From: Erythrobacter rubeus
Lineage (GTDB): Bacteria > Pseudomonadota > Alphaproteobacteria > Sphingomonadales > Sphingomonadaceae
Reading direction: 5' to 3'
Length of the DNA: 64,000 nucleotides
Assembly: GCF_014705715.1 (NCBI RefSeq)
Contig: NZ_JACXLC010000001.1
Location: 540,457-604,456 of the forward strand
The translations under genes were made by a program, and so were the position numbers. The notes below the pieces were generated by a model. The model saw only the letters and a program-made list of their open reading frames with translations, was not told the origin of the DNA and did not search any database. Shown in pieces: positions 23,952-34,610 of this stretch (position 1 is its first letter; each line of letters starts with the position of its first letter).

Positions 23952-25007
23952 ATGGAGCGGGATAATCAGTTTATCGGGCAGTCAGGTGCCTTCCTCGATG
24001 CGGTGGAAAGGGCGTCGCGCGCGGCGCCTATGAGCCGGCCCGTTCTAGTCATCGGAGAGCGCGGAACGGGCAAGGAATTGATCGCCGAACGTCTCCACCG
24101 TCTTTCCACTCGCTGGGACGAGCCGCTGGTCACGATGAACTGCGCGGCACTTCCCGAAACGCTGATCGAGGCCGAACTGTTCGGACACGAAGCAGGCGCA
24201 TTCACGGGTGCTACCAAAGCGAGGGCGGGACGGTTCGAAGAAGCCGACAAAGGCACTCTATTTCTCGATGAACTGGGCACTTTGTCGATGGGCGCGCAGG
24301 AGCGCTTGTTGAGGGCGGTCGAATATGGCGAGGTCACCCGCATTGGCGCGTCGAGACCGATCCGGGTCGATGTCAGGATCGTCGCAGCAACCAATGATGA
24401 TCTGCCCGCGCTCGCGGAAAGCGGCGAATTTCGCGCCGATCTGCTCGACCGACTGAGCTTCGAAGTGATTACTCTGCCACCGTTAAGGGTGAGAGACGGC
24501 GATGTCGGAGTGCTGGCGGAATATTTCGCCCGACGCATGGCGGCCGAGCTCGATTGGCACAATTGGCCTGGATTTGCGCCCCATGTCATGACCAGTCTGG
24601 AAGAATACGCATGGCCGGGAAATGTGCGCGAACTTCGCAATGTGGTCGAGCGTGCGGTGTATCGATGGGACGACCCGGAAAGTCCTATCGCGCATGCGCA
24701 ATTCGATCCGTTCGAAAGCCCGTGGAAGCCGAAGGCCCCGCCGCACAGGCCGAACAATTCCGTCGCCGTGCATCAGCCTGCCGGGACGGGTATACCGCAA
24801 CCTGCGACATCGGCGGCCAGCAATTCTTTCGATCAGATCGATGATTTGCGCGCGGCGGTCGATGCGCACGAACGGACAATCGTGGAGCATTCTCTCGGCA
24901 AACATCGCTGGAATCAGCGGCAAACGGCAAAGGCGCTCGGGCTGAGCTACGACCAGTTGCGGCACGCGATCAAGAAGCATGGCCTGATGGAAGAGGGCGA
25001 CGCTTAG
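23952..25007 (+). CDS. pspF: PspF sigma-54 enhancer-binding activator
   Basis: PspF opens sigma-54 promoters using ATP and lacks a receiver domain; PspA holds it inactive. The 351-residue product goes straight into the AAA+ domain: Walker A GERGTGKE near residue 36, the sigma-54 loop GAFTGATKARAGRFEEA near residue 82, Walker B GTLFLDELGTL and the arginine-finger region. A linker of about 50 residues leads to a Fis-type HTH (QRQTAKALGLSYDQLRHAI). Start MERDNQFIG matches PspF N-termini. It is divergent from the psp operon. Confidence 0.95.
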   Translation: MERDNQFIGQSGAFLDAVERASRAAPMSRPVLVIGERGTGKELIAERLHRLSTRWDEPLVTMNCAALPETLIEAELFGHEAGAFTGATKARAGRFEEADKGTLFLDELGTLSMGAQERLLRAVEYGEVTRIGASRPIRVDVRIVAATNDDLPALAESGEFRADLLDRLSFEVITLPPLRVRDGDVGVLAEYFARRMAAELDWHNWPGFAPHVMTSLEEYAWPGNVRELRNVVERAVYRWDDPESPIAHAQFDPFESPWKPKAPPHRPNNSVAVHQPAGTGIPQPATSAASNSFDQIDDLRAAVDAHERTIVEHSLGKHRWNQRQTAKALGLSYDQLRHAIKKHGLMEEGDA

Positions 25008-25176
25008 CTTTTCCCGATCTCAACTTTGAAGCGCGCCGAATAAGGCTTGCTAATCATCGGGACCGGTACTATTTCCCCCTCATCCCGACATTGTTGGTTC
25101 AAAGTTTGGATGCTGGCGCCGCACGGGGCCGGCACCGATCGGCTTTGTCACATATGTCGGTCATAATGGAGACTTG

Positions 25177-25746
25177 ATGAGCGACATAGAACGCCTGACA
25201 CAATTGATCGAGCCTGAGGCGAAAGCCCTTGGGTTCGAGCTTGTGCGCGTGAAAATGATGCCATCGGAAGCCGGTGACGGCGGTGAGGCGTTGCAGATCA
25301 TGGCTGAGGATCCGTCAACGGGCCAGCTCGTGATCGAGCAGTGCGCGGAGCTTTCTCGCCGGATCTCCGATATGATGGACGCTCATGAAGAGGCTGGCGA
25401 TGTCCTGATCGAAGGGGCGTATCATCTCGAAGTGTCTTCGCCAGGCATCGATCGCCCGCTGACACGCGAGAAGGATTTTTCCGACTGGGCCGGGCACGAG
25501 GCTCGCATCGTGATGACCAAGGGTTGGTCGGGCGATGAGAAGGGCCAGCGCGTGTTCAAAGGCGAACTTGACGGCATCGCATCCGGAACGGTTCAGCTGA
25601 CCGATGAAAAACATGGCGCGGTTGAATTGCCGCGCGAACAGATACACACGGCGAAACTCGTCCTCACAGACGCGCTCATCGCCGCCACCAAGCCGCTCGA
25701 TACGAGCGGTGCCGACGAAATCGAAGAAGAAAAGGCAGACGACTGA
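25177..25746 (+). CDS. rimP: Ribosome maturation factor RimP
   Basis: RimP helps assemble the 30S subunit. The 189-residue product has the N-terminal domain with LGFELVRVKMM, the family's EGAYHLEVSSPGIDRPLTREKDF split by normal spacing, and a C-terminal SH3-like domain. An acidic tail (EIEEEKADD) ends the protein. The ATG at 25177 has GGAG five bases upstream. The stop shares one base with the nusA start (TGATG). It leads the rimP-nusA-ylxR-infB-rbfA transcript; the 169 bases after pspF should hold the promoter. Confidence 0.94.
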   Translation: MSDIERLTQLIEPEAKALGFELVRVKMMPSEAGDGGEALQIMAEDPSTGQLVIEQCAELSRRISDMMDAHEEAGDVLIEGAYHLEVSSPGIDRPLTREKDFSDWAGHEARIVMTKGWSGDEKGQRVFKGELDGIASGTVQLTDEKHGAVELPREQIHTAKLVLTDALIAATKPLDTSGADEIEEEKADD

Positions 25747-27389
25747 TGGCCAGTGCCATTTCCGCCAACAAGGCAGAACTCCTAGCGATTGCAAACTCGG
25801 TCGCTTCCGAAAAGATGATCGACAAGTCGATCGTCATCGAAGCGATGGAAGAAGCGATCCAGAAAAGCGCGCGCAATCGCTACGGCGCGGAGAACGACAT
25901 TCGGGCGAAGCTCGATCCGCAGACCGGCGATCTTACGCTGTGGCGTGTTGTCGAGGTGGTCGAAGAGGTCGAAGATTACTTCAAGCAAGTCGATCTAAAG
26001 CAGGCTGCCAAGCTCAAAGATGATGCAAAGCTGGGCGACTTCATCGTCGATCCGCTTCCGCCGGTCGACCTGGGCCGCATCGACGCGCAGAGCGCCAAGC
26101 AGGTGATCTTCCAGAAGGTCCGAGATGCCGAGCGCGAGCGTCAGTTCGAAGAGTTCAAGGACCGCGCAGGCGAAGTTATCACAGGGGTAATCAAGTCGGT
26201 CGAATTCGGCCACGTCATCGTCAACCTTGGCCGTGCAGAAGGCGTGATCCGCCGTGACCAGCAGATCCCGCGCGAAGCCGCCCGTGTCGGTGAGCGTGTC
26301 CGCGCGCTCATTACCAAGGTCGAGCGCAACAATCGCGGGCCGCAGATTTTCCTGAGCCGCGCAGCACCCGATTTCATGCGCAAGCTGTTCGCGCAGGAAG
26401 TGCCCGAGATTTACGACGGCATCATCGAGATCAAGGCCGCTGCTCGCGATCCGGGTTCGCGCGCCAAGATCGGCGTCATCAGCCACGACAGTTCGATCGA
26501 TCCGGTCGGCGCATGTGTGGGTATGAAGGGTAGCCGCGTTCAGGCCGTCGTGCAGGAATTGCAGGGCGAAAAGATCGACATCATCCCTTGGTCGGAAGAC
26601 ACCGCGACTTTTGTCGTCAACGCGCTCCAGCCGGCAACTGTTGCCCGCGTTGTGCTCGATGAAGAAGAGGGCCGTATCGAAGTCGTCGTGCCCGATGATC
26701 AGCTTTCGCTAGCCATCGGTCGCCGCGGTCAGAACGTGCGTCTCGCCAGCCAGCTCACCGGTCACCAGATCGATATCATGACCGAAGAAGAGGCTTCGGA
26801 GAAGCGCTCCAAGGAATTCGCCGAGCGTTCGAAAATGTTCGAGGAAGAGCTCGACGTCGACGAGACGCTTTCGCAGCTTCTCGTCGCCGAAGGCTTCGCG
26901 ATGCTCGAAGAGGTTGCCTATGTGGACAAGGCGGAACTCGCCGCGATCGAAGGCTTTGACGAAGACCTCGCCGAAGAGCTCCAGAGCCGCGCGGTCGAAG
27001 CGCTCGAGCGTCAGGAAGAGGTGCACCGCACCGCTCGCCGCGAACTCGGCGTCGAAGATGACCTCGCCGAAATCCCGCATCTTTCCGAAGCGATGCTCGT
27101 CACGCTCGGCAAGGCCGGGATCAAGACGCTCGACGATCTTGCCGATCTCGCAACCGACGAACTGATCGCGAAGAAGCGCGAAGCACCGCGTCGCCGCAAC
27201 AACGCCGATGGGCCGCCAATGCGCCGTCCGCAGCGTGAGCAGGACAAGGGTGGCGTGCTTGGTGAGTACGGCCTCTCGGAAGAGCAGGGCAACGAGATCA
27301 TCATGGCCGCCCGCGCGCATTGGTTTGAAGACGAAGACGTCTCCGAGCCCGCAACTCAGGAGGCCGCCGATGCGGACTCCACCCAATGA
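25746..27389 (+). CDS. nusA: Transcription termination/antitermination protein NusA
   Basis: NusA binds RNA polymerase and modulates pausing, termination and antitermination. The 547-residue product has the N-terminal polymerase-binding domain and the S1 domain ([20 protein letters not shown]). KH domains follow with [19 protein letters not shown] and [18 protein letters not shown], and the C-terminal part holds helix-hairpin-helix acidic repeats, one being [19 protein letters not shown]. Basic residues and an acidic tail close it. The 3' end overlaps ylxR by 20 bases. Confidence 0.96.
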   Translation: MASAISANKAELLAIANSVASEKMIDKSIVIEAMEEAIQKSARNRYGAENDIRAKLDPQTGDLTLWRVVEVVEEVEDYFKQVDLKQAAKLKDDAKLGDFIVDPLPPVDLGRIDAQSAKQVIFQKVRDAERERQFEEFKDRAGEVITGVIKSVEFGHVIVNLGRAEGVIRRDQQIPREAARVGERVRALITKVERNNRGPQIFLSRAAPDFMRKLFAQEVPEIYDGIIEIKAAARDPGSRAKIGVISHDSSIDPVGACVGMKGSRVQAVVQELQGEKIDIIPWSEDTATFVVNALQPATVARVVLDEEEGRIEVVVPDDQLSLAIGRRGQNVRLASQLTGHQIDIMTEEEASEKRSKEFAERSKMFEEELDVDETLSQLLVAEGFAMLEEVAYVDKAELAAIEGFDEDLAEELQSRAVEALERQEEVHRTARRELGVEDDLAEIPHLSEAMLVTLGKAGIKTLDDLADLATDELIAKKREAPRRRNNADGPPMRRPQREQDKGGVLGEYGLSEEQGNEIIMAARAHWFEDEDVSEPATQEAADADSTQ

Positions 27390-28131
27390 GCGCGTAAGTT
27401 CAGACATCGCTGAAACGCCCCGCACCCGGAAAGCCGATAACGCTTCCGGGAGCGAGAGGCGCTGCATCCTGTCCGGAGAAAGCCACCCGCGCGATACGCT
27501 TGTGCGGCTGGCGATTTCGCCCGAAGGCCAGGTGCTGCCCGATCCCGGCGCAAAAGCGCCCGGGCGCGGCGCGTGGATCGCGCCGGACCGCAGTGCACTT
27601 GAAGCGGCGATCGCGGAGGGCCATTTCAAGCGGGCGTTGATGCGCGCGTTCAGAGGCGGGCCGGAAGGCGTAACGCTTTCCTACTCGGAAGATTTGCCGC
27701 AGCAGGTCGAAATGGCGTTGACCCGGCACTTTACCGATCGATTGGGCCTGGAACTGCGCGCAGGCAATCTTGTGCTCGGCTCCAGCCGGATCGAGGAGCA
27801 GGCTCGCCAAGGGCGGCTCGGTCTCTTGCTCCACGCGAGCGACAGCAGCGCAGACGGACGCAAAAAGCTCGACCAGGCATGGCGAGTCGGTGCTGAAATC
27901 GAAGGTTCCGGTGCACGCGGGCAGGTCTTGCCACTGGACCGCGACACTCTGTCTGTGGCATTGGGCCGCGAGAATGTTGTCCATCTGGGCGTGTCAGGGC
28001 AACCCGGCGATGCCAGCGCACCGCATCAGAAACGCGCGGCTTCGCGTGTAGCGCAGGCGGCAGCGCGCCTTACGAGCTTTGTGAGCGGCCTTACGGCCTC
28101 TTGTGATCGGCCGAATGGTGAAGCGAGCTAA
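27370..28131 (+). CDS. ylxR: YlxR (DUF448) RNA-binding protein fused to L7Ae-like domain
   Basis: The 253-residue product joins an N-terminal YlxR domain (ERRCILSGESHPRDTLVRLA, then GRGAWIAPDRSALEAAI) to a C-terminal half resembling the L7Ae/YlxQ ribosomal fold (RIEEQARQGRLGLLLHASD). In many bacteria these are two neighbouring genes, ylxR and ylxQ, between nusA and infB; the fused form is common in alphaproteobacteria. The ATG at 27370 lies inside nusA with AGGAGG six bases upstream. A role in RNA binding or transcription control is inferred from relatives. Confidence 0.9.
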   Translation: MRTPPNERVSSDIAETPRTRKADNASGSERRCILSGESHPRDTLVRLAISPEGQVLPDPGAKAPGRGAWIAPDRSALEAAIAEGHFKRALMRAFRGGPEGVTLSYSEDLPQQVEMALTRHFTDRLGLELRAGNLVLGSSRIEEQARQGRLGLLLHASDSSADGRKKLDQAWRVGAEIEGSGARGQVLPLDRDTLSVALGRENVVHLGVSGQPGDASAPHQKRAASRVAQAAARLTSFVSGLTASCDRPNGEAS

Positions 28132-28190
28132 AAGCTTGCCGAGGCACGCGGCGACGACAGAATAAATACGTGAAGGACAATTGAGCTAGA

Positions 28191-30731
28191 ATGAGCGACG
28201 AAAAAGAAAAACGCACCCGTAAACCGCTAGGCCTTAAAAGGGCGGTCGATGCTGGCGAGGTTAAGCAGACCTTCAGCCACGGCCGCACCAATAAGGTCGC
28301 GGTTGAGGTCAAGCGCCGCCGCAAGCTCTTGAAGCCGGGTGAGACACCTGCGCCCGAGCCCGCACCGGAACCGGCACCGCAACCCGCGCCAGAGCCAGCA
28401 CCGGCCCCGGCGGCGAAGAAGCCTGCGCCTGCTAAATCCACCAAGGGTGCGCCTGCTGGCGAAACCCCGCAGGAGCGCGTTAAGCGCCTTCAGCGCGAAG
28501 CCGAAGAGCAGCGCCTCGAACAGCTTGCACAGGATCGCAAGCGCGAGGAAGAGCAAGCTCGTAAGCGCGACGAGAAAGAGGCTCAGCAGCGCGAGGAAAA
28601 TCGCAAGGCTGAAGAAGAGGCCGAAAAGCGGGCCGCTGAGGACGCCAAGGCCAACGCCGAGGCGGAGAAGCAGGCCGAGGCTGCAAAAGCCGATGCCAGC
28701 GCAGAAGGCGAGGCAGATGCAGCGCCAGCGGCACGCAAGTTCACTCCCGTCGCGCGGCCCGAGCCGAAGCGCCCGGAAAAGAAAAAGAAGGAAGACAAGC
28801 GCGCTGCCAAGGACACTGGCGGCGGCAAGGACAAGCGCCGCTCGGGCAAACTGACCGTTACCAAGGCGCTCAACGAGGATGAAGGCCGCCGCGCCCGCAG
28901 TCTCGCCGCGCTCAAGCGCGCGCGTGAGAAAGAGCGCCGTGCACAGGGTGGTCCGGCCAAGCCCCGCGAAAAGCAGATCCGCGACGTGGTCGTTCCCGAA
29001 GCCATCACGGTTGGCGAACTGGCCAAGCGTATGGGCGAGAAGGGCGCCGACTTGGTCAAGGAACTCTTCAATCTCGATATGATGGTCACCGTCAACCAGA
29101 CGATCGACCAAGAAACCGCCGAACTGCTGGTCGAACAATTCGGCCACAATATCGAAAAAGTGTCCGAGGCCGACGTCGATATCTCGACTGAGGAGGACGT
29201 CGATCCGGAAGAGACGCTCAAGCCGCGTCCGCCGGTTGTGACGATCATGGGTCACGTCGATCACGGCAAGACCAGTTTGCTCGATGCGCTGCGCGGCACC
29301 GATGTGACCAAGGGCGAGGCCGGAGGCATCACCCAGCATATCGGCAGCTACCAGATTACAACGAAGGACAAGGCGAAGATCACCTTCCTCGACACGCCGG
29401 GGCACGCCGCATTCTCCGAAATGCGTCAACGCGGGGCGAACGTGACGGATATCGTGGTGCTGGTTGTGGCCGGGGATGACGGCATCATGCCGCAAACCAT
29501 TGAGGCCATCAATCACACCAAGGCCGCCGACGTTCCGATGATTGTCGCGATCAACAAGATGGACAAGCCCGAAGCGGACGCGAACAATATTCGCAGCCGT
29601 TTGCTCGAACACGAAGTCATTGTGGAGGCGATGTCGGGAGACGTCCAGGATGTGGAAATTTCCGCAACCAAGGGCACCGGGCTCGACGAGCTGCTCGAGA
29701 AAATCCAGCTCCAGGCTGAACTGCTTGAGTTGAAGGCTCGCCCGGATCGGGAAGCGGACGCTACCGTGATCGAAGCGCAGCTCGATAAGGGCCGCGGGCC
29801 GGTCGCCACCGTGCTCATCACACGCGGTACGCTGAAACGCGGCGATACATTCGTCGTCGGCACAGAAAGCGGCCGAGTGCGTGCGATCGTCAACGATCAG
29901 GGCAAGCAGATCAAGGAAGCTGGGCCTTCGATGCCTGTCGAGGTCCTCGGCCTTGGCGGTGTCCCGTCGGCTGGCGATCAGCTGACCGTGGTCGAAAACG
30001 AGCAGCGTGCCCGCGAAGTGGCGGAATACCGCCGCGAGAAAGCGACCGAGCAGCGCACGGCACTGGCTCCGACCAGCTTCGATACGATGTTCAACAACCT
30101 CGCATCGGACGTGATCGAGTGGCCCGTGCTGGTGAAAGCCGACGTGCAGGGTTCTGTCGAAGCGATCGTCAATGCGCTGCACAACATCTCGACCGACGAT
30201 ATCAAGGTGCGCGTTCTGCATGCCGGTGTTGGTGCGATCACCGAGAGTGATGTCACCCTGGCCGCGGCTTCGAATGCGCCGATCATCGGCTTCAACGTGC
30301 GGCCCAATGCCAAGGCACGCGAGCTGGTGAAACGCGATGGCGTGCGGATGATGTACTACGACGTCATCTATCACCTGACAGAGGAAGTCGCCAAGGAAAT
30401 GGCAGGCGAGCTCGGTCCGGAGCGCATCGAAACAGTGGTCGGTCGTGCTCAGGTCAAGGAAGTCTTCAGGTCCGGGAAACGGGACAAGGCGGCAGGCCTG
30501 CTCGTCGAGGACGGAGTCATTCGCAAAGGCCTCTTCGCACGTCTCACCCGCGACGATGTCATCGTATCGGCGACGACCATCGCGTCGCTTCGGCGGTTCA
30601 AGGACGATGTCGACGAGGTCCGCTCGGGTCTCGAATGCGGCGTCGTGCTGGAAGACACGAACGACATTCAGCCGGGCGACCAGCTCGAAGTGTTCGAGGT
30701 CGAGGAGCGCGAGCGGACACTAGAAGTCTGA
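28191..30731 (+). CDS. infB: Translation initiation factor IF-2
   Basis: IF-2 is the GTPase that places initiator tRNA on the ribosome. The 846-residue product has a long N-terminal region of charged and Pro/Ala repeats (about residues 45-230) and IF2-N domains. The G domain has G1 GHVDHGKT near residue 354, DTPGHAAF and NKMD, and beta-barrel domains to the C-terminus follow. It starts 59 bases after ylxR. The Pro-Glu-Ala repeat region is low-complexity, as in other alphaproteobacterial IF-2. Confidence 0.97.
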   Translation: MSDEKEKRTRKPLGLKRAVDAGEVKQTFSHGRTNKVAVEVKRRRKLLKPGETPAPEPAPEPAPQPAPEPAPAPAAKKPAPAKSTKGAPAGETPQERVKRLQREAEEQRLEQLAQDRKREEEQARKRDEKEAQQREENRKAEEEAEKRAAEDAKANAEAEKQAEAAKADASAEGEADAAPAARKFTPVARPEPKRPEKKKKEDKRAAKDTGGGKDKRRSGKLTVTKALNEDEGRRARSLAALKRAREKERRAQGGPAKPREKQIRDVVVPEAITVGELAKRMGEKGADLVKELFNLDMMVTVNQTIDQETAELLVEQFGHNIEKVSEADVDISTEEDVDPEETLKPRPPVVTIMGHVDHGKTSLLDALRGTDVTKGEAGGITQHIGSYQITTKDKAKITFLDTPGHAAFSEMRQRGANVTDIVVLVVAGDDGIMPQTIEAINHTKAADVPMIVAINKMDKPEADANNIRSRLLEHEVIVEAMSGDVQDVEISATKGTGLDELLEKIQLQAELLELKARPDREADATVIEAQLDKGRGPVATVLITRGTLKRGDTFVVGTESGRVRAIVNDQGKQIKEAGPSMPVEVLGLGGVPSAGDQLTVVENEQRAREVAEYRREKATEQRTALAPTSFDTMFNNLASDVIEWPVLVKADVQGSVEAIVNALHNISTDDIKVRVLHAGVGAITESDVTLAAASNAPIIGFNVRPNAKARELVKRDGVRMMYYDVIYHLTEEVAKEMAGELGPERIETVVGRAQVKEVFRSGKRDKAAGLLVEDGVIRKGLFARLTRDDVIVSATTIASLRRFKDDVDEVRSGLECGVVLEDTNDIQPGDQLEVFEVEERERTLEV

Positions 30732-30752
30732 GGCGTAGTGTAGGGCGGGCTC

Positions 30753-31190
30753 ATGGATTGGAAGGATCAGTTCGCGTCGGATTCCGACGGTTCGCCGCAC
30801 ACCGCACTGCTTGGCTCAGAATTCGTCTCCTTCGACGAAGGCACGCAATCCGCGACCATGCGCTTTACCGTCAAACGCGAGATGTGCACCTGGCGGGGCG
30901 GTGTGCAGGGCGGCCTGGTCGCAGGCTATCTCGACGATGTGATGGGCTATGCCTATGTCGCGGCGACCGGCGGCGAGATGGCGCCGCTCAATCTCGAATT
31001 GTCGATGACGCTTATTCGTTTGATTCCGGAAGGCCCGCTCATCGGGAAGGGCAGGGTGGTCAAGGCAGGTCGGCGCGTCGTATTCCTCGAAGGGGAATTG
31101 CTTGCCGAGGACGGCACGATAATGGCCCGGGCCACGTCGACCGCTCTACCAACGCCGCGGCCAACGCCGAACGAAACGGGAATGGGCTGA
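30753..31190 (+). CDS. PaaI-type thioesterase inserted between infB and rbfA
   Basis: The 145-residue product fits the hot-dog PaaI thioesterase family: [20 protein letters not shown] holds the family's HGG-like helix and acidic catalytic residue. The beta strand [16 protein letters not shown] follows. It lies 21 bases after infB, and its stop shares a base with the rbfA start (TGATG), so it is in the translation operon. Its substrate is unknown and I see no clear link to translation. Confidence 0.85.
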   Translation: MDWKDQFASDSDGSPHTALLGSEFVSFDEGTQSATMRFTVKREMCTWRGGVQGGLVAGYLDDVMGYAYVAATGGEMAPLNLELSMTLIRLIPEGPLIGKGRVVKAGRRVVFLEGELLAEDGTIMARATSTALPTPRPTPNETGMG

Positions 31191-31603
31191 TGGCGCGCAA
31201 GGATCCCTTTACGGCAGAGCAGCAGTCGGTTCGCGTGCTGAAGGTAGGCGAGCGCGTGCGTCATATCCTTTCCGAGCTGCTTGCGCGACAGGAAGTCCAT
31301 GACGATGTGGTCAGCGCTGCGAATATTGCTGTGACCGAGGTCCGAATGACGCCCGATCTTCGCAACGCAACTGCCTATGTCAAACCGCTGCTTGGGGCTG
31401 GCGAGGACGACATTGTCCACGCGCTCCGTCAGAATACCGCATTTCTGCAGCGAGAGGTTGCGAAGCGGTTGGGTCTGAAATTCGCGCCCAAGCTCAAATT
31501 CCGCAAGGATGAGAGCTTTGCGGAGGCCGACCGGATCGAAGAGCTGCTGCGCGATCCAAAGGTTGCCCGCGACCTGGAACCGGGCGACGACACTGGGGGC
31601 TAG
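31190..31603 (+). CDS. rbfA: Ribosome-binding factor A
   Basis: RbfA binds the 30S subunit late in assembly and helps 16S rRNA maturation. The 137-residue product has the KH-like domain with [18 protein letters not shown] N-terminal helix, [20 protein letters not shown] and [20 protein letters not shown], all standard for RbfA. Start at the ATG in TGATG with the thioesterase stop. In most relatives truB follows directly; here the next genes are yceI and others, and truB lies 11.6 kb away. The stop overlaps the yceI stop. Confidence 0.95.
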   Translation: MARKDPFTAEQQSVRVLKVGERVRHILSELLARQEVHDDVVSAANIAVTEVRMTPDLRNATAYVKPLLGAGEDDIVHALRQNTAFLQREVAKRLGLKFAPKLKFRKDESFAEADRIEELLRDPKVARDLEPGDDTGG

Positions 31604-32172
31604 TTTGGCACCATTCGAGCGGTCATGGTGATGTCAACCTTGTTACCGACAATCAGCCGATAACTCTTCATTCCGTATTCGCGCCGATCAATCGTGGTCG
31701 TCGCGGTAAATTCGACCGGCGCGCCGGCTGGCGAGGTTACCGGGTCGGTCTCGAAGGTCACATCCAGCACCTGCGGTTTTGTAACGCCGCGCGCAGTCAG
31801 TTCACCGGCGAGCGTCCCTTCAGTTGCGGATTCCAGTTTCAAAGACTTTCCGACAAAGCGGACGGTAGGGTACCTTTCGACCCAGAAAAACTTCTCGCCG
31901 CGCAGCCGCTTCAAAGTGGTTTCGTCCGGCGCTTCGAGAGCGGTCGCATCGAAAGTCACATCGATTACGGCTTGTTCGGGAGCGCCCGGTACGATCCGAA
32001 CGTCGCCCGACATCTTGGGAAACTTCATCGATTTGCTCGACAGGCCGAAAAACGGGACTTTCGCGGTCACTTCGCTCGCGCCTGCATCAAGTGTGTACTG
32101 GCGAGGCGCACTCGCATTGGCGAGTACGGCGAGCGCCAGCAGGGGCGCAATGAAGAGGCGGCGTTTCAGCAT
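31600..32172 (-). CDS. yceI: YceI family periplasmic lipocalin-like protein
   Basis: The 190-residue product has a signal peptide ([17 protein letters not shown], cleavage near residue 21) and a YceI-type beta-barrel with [20 protein letters not shown], a segment [14 protein letters not shown] and [17 protein letters not shown]. YceI proteins bind isoprenoid-type lipids in some bacteria. The ATG at 32172 has GGAG seven bases upstream. It converges on rbfA with a four-base overlap. The substrate here is not known. Confidence 0.92.
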   Translation of the reverse strand: MLKRRLFIAPLLALAVLANASAPRQYTLDAGASEVTAKVPFFGLSSKSMKFPKMSGDVRIVPGAPEQAVIDVTFDATALEAPDETTLKRLRGEKFFWVERYPTVRFVGKSLKLESATEGTLAGELTARGVTKPQVLDVTFETDPVTSPAGAPVEFTATTTIDRREYGMKSYRLIVGNKVDITMTARMVPN

Positions 32173-32247
32173 CGGTAGGCTCCTAGTACCACAGAGTACG
32201 GCCAAGGAGACCCAAAGGTTTCAGCGCCGTCTACCGAATGGCACCGC

Positions 32248-33873
32248 TCATCCCGCGCCGGGCAGGGCATAGCCGACAGGCGCATCCGGCCCCAGCGGAA
32301 TGCCGAGATAGAACCAGATGACGATCAGCACCGTGCCAGAAACCAGCAGCCAGATCGAATAAGGAACCATCATGGCAGTCAGGCTGCCGAGGCCGAAATC
32401 CTTCTGCCAGCGCTTGGCAAAAACGAGGATCAGCGGGAAGTATACCATCAGCGGCGTGATGATATTGGTTGCGCTGTCGCCGACGCGGTACGCCGCGGTG
32501 GCGCCTTCGGGGCTGATCCCGAGCAGCATGAGCATCGGCACGAGAATGGGGGCGAGCAGCGCCCACTTAGCGCTGGCCGATCCGACAAAGAGATTTAGAA
32601 GGCCTGCGAAAAGGACCATGAGGCCCAGCACAAGCGGCAGCGGCAGTCCGGTGGACCTGATCGCATCCGCGCCGTGCACTGCGGATATCAGGCCTAGGTT
32701 TGACCAGCCGAACATCGCGACGAAGTGCGCAGCGGCGAAGGCGAGAACAAGGTAGTAACCCATGTCCTTCATTGATTCCGACATCATGCCGACAAGATCG
32801 CGGTGATCCTTGATCGTGCCCGTCGCCCGGCCGTAAGCCCATCCAGCGAGCAGGAAGAGTAAAAAGAAGCCTGCAACGAGCGAGCGGTAAAGCGGCGCAA
32901 GCTGGGTGTGGATCGAACAGTCGGCCACGCCATCGCAAGCTGGCTCGTCGATGAGCGGGGTGCCCGGTGCAAACACCATCAGCACCCACAGACCGACCAC
33001 GAACAGCGCTGCAAGGCCAGCGTGGCGAAGCCCCTTCGCCGCAAGCTCTCCTTCATGAGCAGTGGGGTCGGGGCTCTGGTCGTCGTCGACGCCGGCAGTT
33101 GCGCCGCCTGTCCATGGGCCGAGACGCGGCTCGATAACCTTGTCCGTGACATACCAAATGATCGGCAGGAACACGATGGTCATGACGCTGATGAAATACC
33201 AGTTGCCTGCAATATTCGCCGTCCATGCCGGATCCAGCGCACTCGAGGCGACAGCCTCTTCGGTTATGCCGAACAGGAGCGCATCCAGCTGACCCGGTGA
33301 AATATTGGCGGAAAACCCGCCTGAAACCCCTGCGAATGCCGCCGCGATACCTGCCAGCGGGTGCCGTCCTGCAGCTGCAAACAGAATGCCTGCGAGCGGA
33401 ATGAGCACGACGTAACCGGCATCGGCGGCATGGTTGCCGATCATCGCGACCAGCGCCACGACGGGCGTCAGCAGCTTCTTGGGCGCGCTCTTGACCGCGC
33501 TCGCCATTCCGGCGGCGAAAAAGCCCGATCTCTCGGCGACACCTGCGCCTAGCATCACCACCAGAACATAACCCAAGGGGTGGAAGTGCGTGAACGTCTT
33601 GGGCATGTCGACCCATAACCGCTGGATGTTCTCAGCCGACAGCAAGCTGACTGCCTCGATTTGTAGCGGTGCGCCGCTGGTTTCGTCGATTGTCGTGGGA
33701 TGCAGCGCCGATACGCCGAGAAGCGCACTGACGATCGACACGGCAACCAGCGCGATGATCAGGTAGAAAAACAGGAAGACGGGATCGGGCAGTTTGTTGC
33801 CGCTCCTCTCGATCCAGCCAAGTATGCCGGTCATGCCTTCTTTATTTGTCTCAGCCGGAGCTGCGCTCGCCAT
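32248..33873 (-). CDS. AbgT family transporter
   Basis: AbgT-family proteins import p-aminobenzoyl-glutamate or, as in MtrF and YdaH, export sulfonamides and antimicrobial folate analogues. The 541-residue product has about 11 hydrophobic segments. The family's GNHAADAGYVVLIPLAG sits in the middle, with VSGGFSANISPGQLDALLFG and the late VGSASAKWALLAPILVPM and GDSATNIITPLMVYFPL motifs. A periplasmic loop near residue 310 carries two cysteines. Import or export cannot be told from sequence; there are no abgAB hydrolase genes nearby. Confidence 0.92.
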   Translation of the reverse strand: MASAAPAETNKEGMTGILGWIERSGNKLPDPVFLFFYLIIALVAVSIVSALLGVSALHPTTIDETSGAPLQIEAVSLLSAENIQRLWVDMPKTFTHFHPLGYVLVVMLGAGVAERSGFFAAGMASAVKSAPKKLLTPVVALVAMIGNHAADAGYVVLIPLAGILFAAAGRHPLAGIAAAFAGVSGGFSANISPGQLDALLFGITEEAVASSALDPAWTANIAGNWYFISVMTIVFLPIIWYVTDKVIEPRLGPWTGGATAGVDDDQSPDPTAHEGELAAKGLRHAGLAALFVVGLWVLMVFAPGTPLIDEPACDGVADCSIHTQLAPLYRSLVAGFFLLFLLAGWAYGRATGTIKDHRDLVGMMSESMKDMGYYLVLAFAAAHFVAMFGWSNLGLISAVHGADAIRSTGLPLPLVLGLMVLFAGLLNLFVGSASAKWALLAPILVPMLMLLGISPEGATAAYRVGDSATNIITPLMVYFPLILVFAKRWQKDFGLGSLTAMMVPYSIWLLVSGTVLIVIWFYLGIPLGPDAPVGYALPGAG

Positions 33874-34037
33874 GTGTGTGTCCCCGTTGCCTAGTCAGCT
33901 TTTTGCCGAGCTAGCATCGCGGACTGTGCCTGTCTGCCCTCTGAATGGCGCTGCCTGTTGATGGCGCGCCATTGTTGTTCGGGGACACCGATCTGCGGGC
34001 GCTTGCCCAAGGATGGCTGCGGTGCAATCTCGGTCCG

Positions 34038-34610
34038 ATGGCAAAGCTCTATTTTTACTATTCCAGCATGAATGCAGGGAAATCGACCACCCTGCTGCAG
34101 GCCGATTTCAACTACCGCGAACGGGGCATGAAGACGATGCTCTGGACCGCGGAACTCGATACCCGGTCGGAAGGGATGGTGCGCAGCCGCATTGGCCTCG
34201 AAGCGGAAGCGCGGCTTTACGCGCCGACCACCGACTTGTGGTCGGCGATAAGCGCTGTGCACGCGGACACGCCGCTCGACTGCGTTCTGATCGATGAAGC
34301 GCAATTCTTGACCAAAGAACAGGTCTGGCAGCTGGCACGGCTCGCAGACGAGGCGGGCATCCCGGTGCTTTGTTATGGCATCCGAACCGATTTTCAGGGC
34401 GAGTTGTTTCCGGGCTCGGCGGCACTGCTGGGGATTGCGGACGCGTTGGTCGAGCTCAAGGCCGTGTGCCATTGCGGGCGCAAGGCGAGCATGAATTTGC
34501 GTGTCGATGAACACGGGAAGCCGGTTGCCGAAGGCGCGCAGACCGAAATCGGCGGCAATGATCGCTATCTGGCGCTTTGCCGCAAACACTTTAGCGAGGC
34601 GCTCGCATGA
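34038..34610 (+). CDS. tdk: Thymidine kinase (type II)
   Basis: Tdk phosphorylates thymidine for salvage. The 190-residue product starts MAKLYFYYSSMNAGKSTTLL with the P-loop at residues 12-18. It has the Asp-Glu motif VLIDEAQFL and YGIRTDFQGELFPGS, then the zinc-site cysteines in CHCGRKASMN. The ATG at 34038 matches family length; an in-frame upstream start at 33945 would add 31 residues with no family counterpart. The stop overlaps the next gene in an ATGA. Confidence 0.95.
   Translation: MAKLYFYYSSMNAGKSTTLLQADFNYRERGMKTMLWTAELDTRSEGMVRSRIGLEAEARLYAPTTDLWSAISAVHADTPLDCVLIDEAQFLTKEQVWQLARLADEAGIPVLCYGIRTDFQGELFPGSAALLGIADALVELKAVCHCGRKASMNLRVDEHGKPVAEGAQTEIGGNDRYLALCRKHFSEALA

Noticed and set aside
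28227..30374. A 715-codon minus-strand frame opposite infB
   Set aside because: It is the complement of conserved IF-2 coding sequence and has no ribosome binding site or protein motif.
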